A program made the translations under genes and the position numbers. DNA of 64,000 bases from JALZKA01 sp963725035 (GTDB taxonomy: Bacteria; Actinomycetota; Thermoleophilia; Solirubrobacterales; 70-9): positions 35,234 to 99,233 of the forward strand of contig CAVRWX010000002.1 in the NCBI GenBank assembly GCA_963725035.1, read 5' to 3'. Each line of letters starts with the position of its first letter. Position 1 is the first letter of the stretch. This document shows positions 58,570 through 64,000 of this stretch, one piece after another. Below the pieces are notes generated by a model, which ran no database searches, was not told the DNA's origin, and was given only the letters and a program-made list of their open reading frames with translations.

Positions 58570-60450
58570 ATGAGTTTTCGGACTCGACTTGGCCTGTTCT
58601 TCCTTTTGATGGTTGTGATTCCGATTGCGGCCATCGCTGTGCTTGCTTCAGACGTGACGGCCGACTCGCAGGCGGGGAAGGCGGACGCGCAGGTATCCAC
58701 TGGCCTTGAAGCGGCGATTTCGGTTTATGACGACGAGGTTGCTGCGGCTGATGCTGCCGCCCAGCGGGTCCTGAACGACCGTGCGGTTGTCGACGGGTTG
58801 GCGAGCGGCAGCGCCCAGGAAATCGAGCGAGCGACGGCCGCGGCCGGGGCCGAGAACGGGCTCGAGTACCTGGCGCTGACCACTCCCGACGGCGAGGAGC
58901 TGGAGCCGATTCCGTCCAACTCGCCGGTCGCGACGGTGACGGTGACCGATGCCGGTGGCAGTGAACTCAGGCTGGTCGCATCGACGATCAACGCAGACGA
59001 GTACCTCGGGCGCGTGGCGGAGTTGACCGGCCTGAGCGCCGCCGTTGTCGGATCGAGCGGCCCCGCCGTTGCGGCGGAGGGCGTGGACACGGAGTCGCTG
59101 CCCGGCGCGGGAGAAACGACGGATGCGGAGGTTGGCGGCGCGGAGGCGCGCGCCGCTACGGCGTCGCTCGGCGACGATGGCGCATCGGTGACGGTCTTCG
59201 CTCCGGTCGAGGGGGCCGGGTTCTTCGACTCGCGCCCGCGTGTTGCCTTGCTCGTGGCGGTCTTCCTCGCGATTGCGCTGGCGGGAGTCGCCGTCATCGC
59301 CAGGACGCTCCAGTCGCAGATCGCGGCGATGCTCGGCGCGGCACGGCGCATCGGCTCGGGCGACTTCTCTCAGCGCGTGCCCGTGGTGGGCCGCGACGAG
59401 ATGGCTGGCCTCGCGAGCGAGTTCAACATGATGACCGACCAGCTCGAGCAGCAGATCGCTCAGCTGCGGCGTCAGCGCGTCGAACTGGATCGCTCGGTGC
59501 GCCGGCTGGGCGAGGCGTTCGCCGCCGGCCTCGATCGCGAGACGCTTCTGAGAATCGTCGCCGAGACGGCCTTGGGCGCCTGCAACGCGGAGTACGCACG
59601 TGTGTCGTTTAGCGACGGCGAGGTGATCGAGGTTCCGGAGTCCTTCGCGGGCCCGGCGCGCGACGCGGCGGTCGCGGGTCAGAAGCGCGCCGACCGCGAG
59701 GGTGTGCGGGTGGACGCCCGCCGGGATGGGGGCTTTGCACTTGCCGCGCCGCTCAAGACCCTCTCGGACAACGTCCAGGTCGGCTCGCTGTCGATCGGGC
59801 GCGCGAGCTGGGAGTTCGACGACGAGGATCGCGACGTTTTTCTCTACCTCCTGGGCCAGACGTCGGTCTCGATCGAGAACATCTCGGCGCACGAGAAGGT
59901 CTCCGAGCAGGCTGTGACCGATGAGCTCACCGGCCTGCCCAACAACCGCGCCTTCCGCGAGACGATCGATCGCGAGGCGGCGCGTGCCGAACGCTTCAAG
60001 CACGAGCTATCGCTGATCATCCTCGACGTCGACAACTTCAAGTCCGTGAACGACACCTATGGCCACCTCCAGGGGGATGAGGTATTGCGCCTGATCGGAA
60101 CGGTTCTCCTTGAAGAGCCGCGAGCCATCGACGAACCGGCGCGATACGGCGGCGAGGAGTTCGTGGTTGCGTTGCCCGAAACCTCAACGGAGGGTGCCGT
60201 CGAGATGGCTGAGCGCATCCGCGAGCGCCTGGAAGAGGAGGAGATCCCGCTCCTTGACGGCAGCGGCATTCTGAAGGTGACGGCCAGTTTCGGCACGGCG
60301 ACGATCCCGCTTTCGGCTGAGACGGTGCGCCAGCTTTTCTCGGCCGCCGACGATGCGCTTTATGAGGCCAAGCGCGCCGGCAAGAATCGCGTGGTCACCG
60401 CGCCTGAGCGGGTGACCGTTGGCGGCCAGCCCAGTCGCCAAGTCACATAA
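58570..60450 (+). CDS. Membrane-bound diguanylate cyclase (HAMP-GAF-GGDEF)
   Basis: 626 residues from ATG 58570. Helix 1 (LGLFFLLMVVIPIAAIAVLA) and helix 2 at about 225-245 (RVALLVAVFLAIALAGVAVI) flank an extracytoplasmic sensor. A HAMP domain follows (LGAARRIGSGDFSQRVPVVG, DEMAGLASEFNMMTDQLEQ), then a coiled linker, a GAF-like domain at about 310-450 and a GGDEF domain at about 455-615 with DELTGLPNNRAFRETIDREA, LIILDVDNFKSVNDTYGHLQ and the active motif YGGEEF at about 524-529. It should make c-di-GMP in response to an external signal. The RxxD inhibitory site is not obvious. Codon use is ordinary, and it lies on the core side of the tRNA. Confidence 0.9.
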   Translation: MSFRTRLGLFFLLMVVIPIAAIAVLASDVTADSQAGKADAQVSTGLEAAISVYDDEVAAADAAAQRVLNDRAVVDGLASGSAQEIERATAAAGAENGLEYLALTTPDGEELEPIPSNSPVATVTVTDAGGSELRLVASTINADEYLGRVAELTGLSAAVVGSSGPAVAAEGVDTESLPGAGETTDAEVGGAEARAATASLGDDGASVTVFAPVEGAGFFDSRPRVALLVAVFLAIALAGVAVIARTLQSQIAAMLGAARRIGSGDFSQRVPVVGRDEMAGLASEFNMMTDQLEQQIAQLRRQRVELDRSVRRLGEAFAAGLDRETLLRIVAETALGACNAEYARVSFSDGEVIEVPESFAGPARDAAVAGQKRADREGVRVDARRDGGFALAAPLKTLSDNVQVGSLSIGRASWEFDDEDRDVFLYLLGQTSVSIENISAHEKVSEQAVTDELTGLPNNRAFRETIDREAARAERFKHELSLIILDVDNFKSVNDTYGHLQGDEVLRLIGTVLLEEPRAIDEPARYGGEEFVVALPETSTEGAVEMAERIRERLEEEEIPLLDGSGILKVTASFGTATIPLSAETVRQLFSAADDALYEAKRAGKNRVVTAPERVTVGGQPSRQVT

Positions 60451-60477
60451 CTAGGATTTGCCGTAGGTTCACGCTCG

Positions 60478-61306
60478 ATGGGAATCTTCGACGACGCCAT
60501 ACGCGAGCACCTCGAGCTGAAGCGCCATGCCGGCGTGGACGAAGAGGAGCTCAAGGAACTGGAGGACGAGGCATTCGGTCCCCCGGCGCGCCCAGGCGAC
60601 CCCGACTTCCCGGGTTCCACCTCGGAGGAGGCCGCGGTTGAGTCTCGGGGCTCCGGCTGAAGGAGCCGTCTTCGATGCCGAGACGGATGAGGCGAAGACA
60701 TCCGACGAGGCGGCGACTCCTGACGATGCGGTGACCGAGGCTCCGGCGGAAGAGCCGGCGCTCACGCCGATCGACGAGGCGACCGCTCCCGAGACCGATG
60801 AAGCTCCGGCCGAGCCCGCGAGCGAGGAGACCGCCGTACAGGATCAGCCCGCCGTGCAGGAAGAGCCCGCTGCCGAAGCCCCTGCGCCCGGCCCGGAGCC
60901 TGATCCCGCTGAGGCATCGAGCTTCACCACCGAGGAGCGCGAGGCGATCGCCGATCAGCCCACTGTTTTCTTCGAGCAGCAGCCGCCGGAGGAGATGGAG
61001 CTGGGCGAACTCGAGCTCGATATCGACGAGGAGACCGAGGAGGTCGGCGGCGCCTTCTCAGACCCGCTGACGGACGAGGAGCCGCTGATCGTCGAGGAGG
61101 CCTTCTCGGAGCCGGCCCCCGATACGGAGGTCGCCGAGACTTTGCCGGAGGCTGAACCCGAGCCGGCGGCCGAAGAGCCCGAGGCAGCCGAAGGCGAAAC
61201 GGGCGACGACGACGTCCTGGAAGAGACGCCCGAATTCCTCCGGGACAACCCGGACGACGACGAGCTGTGGTTCGAGCAGGGCGAACCGAAGGACTTCGAC
61301 TTCTGA
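60478..61306 (+). pseudogene. Acidic, low-complexity protein, one frameshift
   Basis: From ATG 60478 the conserved-looking start MGIFDDAIREHLELKRHAGV with DEEELKELEDEAFGPP forms a helical head. Between about 60,630 and 60,655 the sense passes to another frame, which continues GAPAEGAVFDAETDEAKTSD and about 210 residues rich in Glu, Ala, Pro and Asp, including DQPTVFFEQQPPEEMELGEL and the end DDDELWFEQGEPKDFDF. The total is about 275 residues, mostly disordered and strongly acidic. The head and the terminal motif look conserved by design, but I know no function. It follows the GGDEF gene by 27 bp on the same strand. Confidence 0.55.
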
Positions 61307-61420
61307 GGTCCGATAGGCGGCGCATTTCTGCGTCCTCGCCACGTCGGCTCACTCACTTGGGATTACCCAAGCTCGTTTCACCGACGCGGCTGCGTCCTTG
61401 AACTGCTTGCCTCTCGAACC

Positions 61421-62720
<1,300 letters not shown>

Positions 62721-62909
62721 CGGCGAATGGTCGGTGTGCTGCTCCTCGCTGTCGTCCTTCGCCGTGTCTTCGTTGCGTCGCGGTCTGCGTGTCCGCCATC
62801 TCTCGACTCCTCAGGCTCGACTCATTCGGGATGTTGTCACAGACGCGGTTGCCCGAGTGAACGGGGGGTGAACCTCGACTCTGCCGAGCATCGTGTTTGA
62901 CTTGCCCGT

Positions 62910-63920
62910 ATGGCTGAGACAGTGCCGCGGAGCGTGGCGGAGCCGATGCGCGTGTGGATCGTGGGACTCGGGACCGTGGGTCGCTGGGTCGACGACGCTC
63001 TCACTGAGGCCGCGAACGACATCGCGGTGCGTTACGGCTTGTCGTTCTCAGTCGTGGGTCGTGCTACTCGGAGCGGTGGCTTCGTCGCTGAAGACGGCAG
63101 GCGTTGGGATGACACGCTCGAAGCGATGCGTGCGACCGAGGCCGATGTGCTGATCGAGACGGCGGCGACGCCGGTGGATGGAGAGGAGGGCGCCGCGCAC
63201 ATGCGCGAAGCACTCGGGCGGGAGATTCCAGTCGTGACTTCGAACAAGTGGCCTGTCGCGCGGTTCGGCACCGAACTCCTCGACCTGGCCCGCCAGGAAG
63301 GAGTTGCGTTTCGGGCGGAGTCGACGGTGATGTCGGGGACACCCCTCCTCGGCCCCCTGACCGAAGGACTGGCCGGCGCGACTCCGCTTTCGGTCCGTGG
63401 GATCGTCAACGCCACGGCGAACTCGATCCTCACCGACATGGCCGCGGGCGCGAGCTACGACGACGCCTTGGAGGCGGCGCAAGCAGCCGGGTTGGCCGAG
63501 CCCGATCCGAGCGCCGACATCGATGGTCACGACTCGGTTGCGAAGGCGATGATCCTCGCTGGCCTCGTCTTCGATCGCGGGTTGGATCTGGAAGAGGTGG
63601 ATCGACGGGGGATCTCGGACCTGACGTCAGATGAGAACGCAGTCCTCGCCGAGGGAGGGTGTGTTCGCGAGGTCACGTCGCTGGAGTTCTCGGAAAGCGG
63701 CGGCGGGGGCAGCGTGCGCGCACGGGTGAGTCCCGAAGTCATCGAACAGGGCGATGTGTTGGCGGCGATCGACGGGACGATGAACTGCGTAGTCGCAAAG
63801 GCAGAGCCGGTTGGGGAGATCCGGATCGCGGGTCCGGGCGCGGGACCGCAGCTCGCGGGCCAGGGCGTACTGAGCGACCTGATCCGAGTCGGCCTCGACT
63901 TAGCGCGGCGACGAACCTAG
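62910..63920 (+). CDS. hom: Homoserine dehydrogenase
   Basis: 336 residues from ATG 62910. The NAD(P) fold starts VWIVGLGTVGRWVDDAL. The sequence EADVLIETAATPVDGEEGAA, VTSNKWPVARFGTELLDLAR with Lys at the conserved position, VMSGTPLLGPLTEGL, the substrate block GIVNATANSILTDMAAGASY, and EPDPSADIDGHDSVAKAMIL with the catalytic Asp and Lys all fit homoserine dehydrogenase. It lacks the C-terminal ACT domain of longer enzymes, so threonine feedback through ACT is not expected. It reduces aspartate semialdehyde to homoserine for Met and Thr synthesis; paralogues acting on other substrates exist, and no thr genes are adjacent in the window. Confidence 0.82.
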   Translation: MAETVPRSVAEPMRVWIVGLGTVGRWVDDALTEAANDIAVRYGLSFSVVGRATRSGGFVAEDGRRWDDTLEAMRATEADVLIETAATPVDGEEGAAHMREALGREIPVVTSNKWPVARFGTELLDLARQEGVAFRAESTVMSGTPLLGPLTEGLAGATPLSVRGIVNATANSILTDMAAGASYDDALEAAQAAGLAEPDPSADIDGHDSVAKAMILAGLVFDRGLDLEEVDRRGISDLTSDENAVLAEGGCVREVTSLEFSESGGGGSVRARVSPEVIEQGDVLAAIDGTMNCVVAKAEPVGEIRIAGPGAGPQLAGQGVLSDLIRVGLDLARRRT

Positions 63921-63932
63921 AATCCGGGGTAC

Positions 63933-64000
63933 GGGGCCATAGCTCAGTTGGTAGAGCGCGGCGTTTGCAACGCCGAGGCCGCCGGTTCGAATCCGGCTGG
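63933..64000 (+). tRNA. tRNA-Ala (anticodon TGC), 3' end cut by window
   Basis: 68 of about 73 nt are visible. Acceptor 5' strand GGGGCCA, D-arm GCTC/GAGC, anticodon stem CGGCG/CGCCG with loop TTTGCAA (anticodon TGC), T-arm GCCGG/CCGGC, then TGG at the window end. The expected end CTCCA lies just outside. It starts 12 bases after the homoserine dehydrogenase stop. Distinct from the CGC tRNA that carries the array; its 3' half does not match the repeats. Confidence 0.9.

Overview
The window is high-GC DNA (roughly two thirds G+C by eye), with dense and strongly biased codon use, many GTG starts and good Shine-Dalgarno sites. Gene content (WS/DGAT acyltransferase, several cyclic-nucleotide-binding proteins, a sigma factor with a SnoaL tail, MMPL and DHA2 exporters, delta-60-repeat secreted proteins) suggests an actinobacterium, most likely of the Thermoleophilia/Solirubrobacterales type. 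That placement is inference from gene style; no marker gene in the window decides it.

Layout. 1-16.7 kb: a cation/proton antiporter end, a CMD protein, DUF2252, a RibD-type reductase, cupin, UspA, a dual-CNB protein coupled to a class II amidotransferase, a broken ceramidase-like secreted gene, a hydrolase/LuxR-type regulator pair, and an MFS + MMPL exporter operon divergent from its TetR gene across two operator-like palindromes. 16.8-58.4 kb: a region studded with nine copies of a tRNA-Ala 3'-half repeat, all in one orientation, ending at the intact tRNA-Ala(CGC) gene at 58,365-58,437. Inside it lie a stress/lipid group (17-21 kb), two tandem CNB-linked MFS proteins (one also carrying a patatin phospholipase), a 2,023-residue secreted protein with a peptidase C25-like core and ALRRT pentapeptide tracts, a tandem-cyclase/ATPase/TPR protein, a PII-like and a CNB protein, then short units of one to six accessory genes (SnoaL, SRPBCC, SDR, BBE oxidoreductase with HxlR regulator, secreted proteins, a sigma-factor regulon). 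58.4-64 kb: ordinary core DNA with a GGDEF protein, an acidic protein, glutamate dehydrogenase, homoserine dehydrogenase and a second tRNA-Ala (TGC) cut by the window end.

How it fits together. The main unexplained structure is the tRNA-Ala-anchored array. Each repeat holds the last 42 nt of the tRNA (anticodon loop to discriminator base), about 50 bp, three to four CGGAT motifs phased at 10 bp, and a terminal hairpin (arms TTGGGCACCA and TGGTGCCCAA). This is what repeated site-specific insertion at the 3' end of one tRNA gene would leave, with the newest unit next to the tRNA; no recombinase gene is present in the window. A second, smaller palindrome family (arms TAGGTGCTTT and AAAGCACCTA) separates single genes between 39.1 and 42.8 kb. 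A separate theme is cyclic-nucleotide signalling: one tandem class III cyclase protein and four CNB proteins that all keep the phosphate-cassette Glu and Arg. A third is a local regulon: three start regions share GATGGATTTC followed exactly 38 bp later by an inverted repeat, and one of them drives the operon that encodes the sigma factor.

Caution. At least fifteen single-base frameshifts interrupt otherwise well-conserved genes (cupin, UspA, ceramidase-like, LuxR-type, SDR, glutamate dehydrogenase and others), some in C or G runs. They are clustered in 3.5-10.7 kb and 49-62 kb, while 22-37.5 kb has none. They may be assembly errors, real decay or a mixture; I mark them gene by gene.
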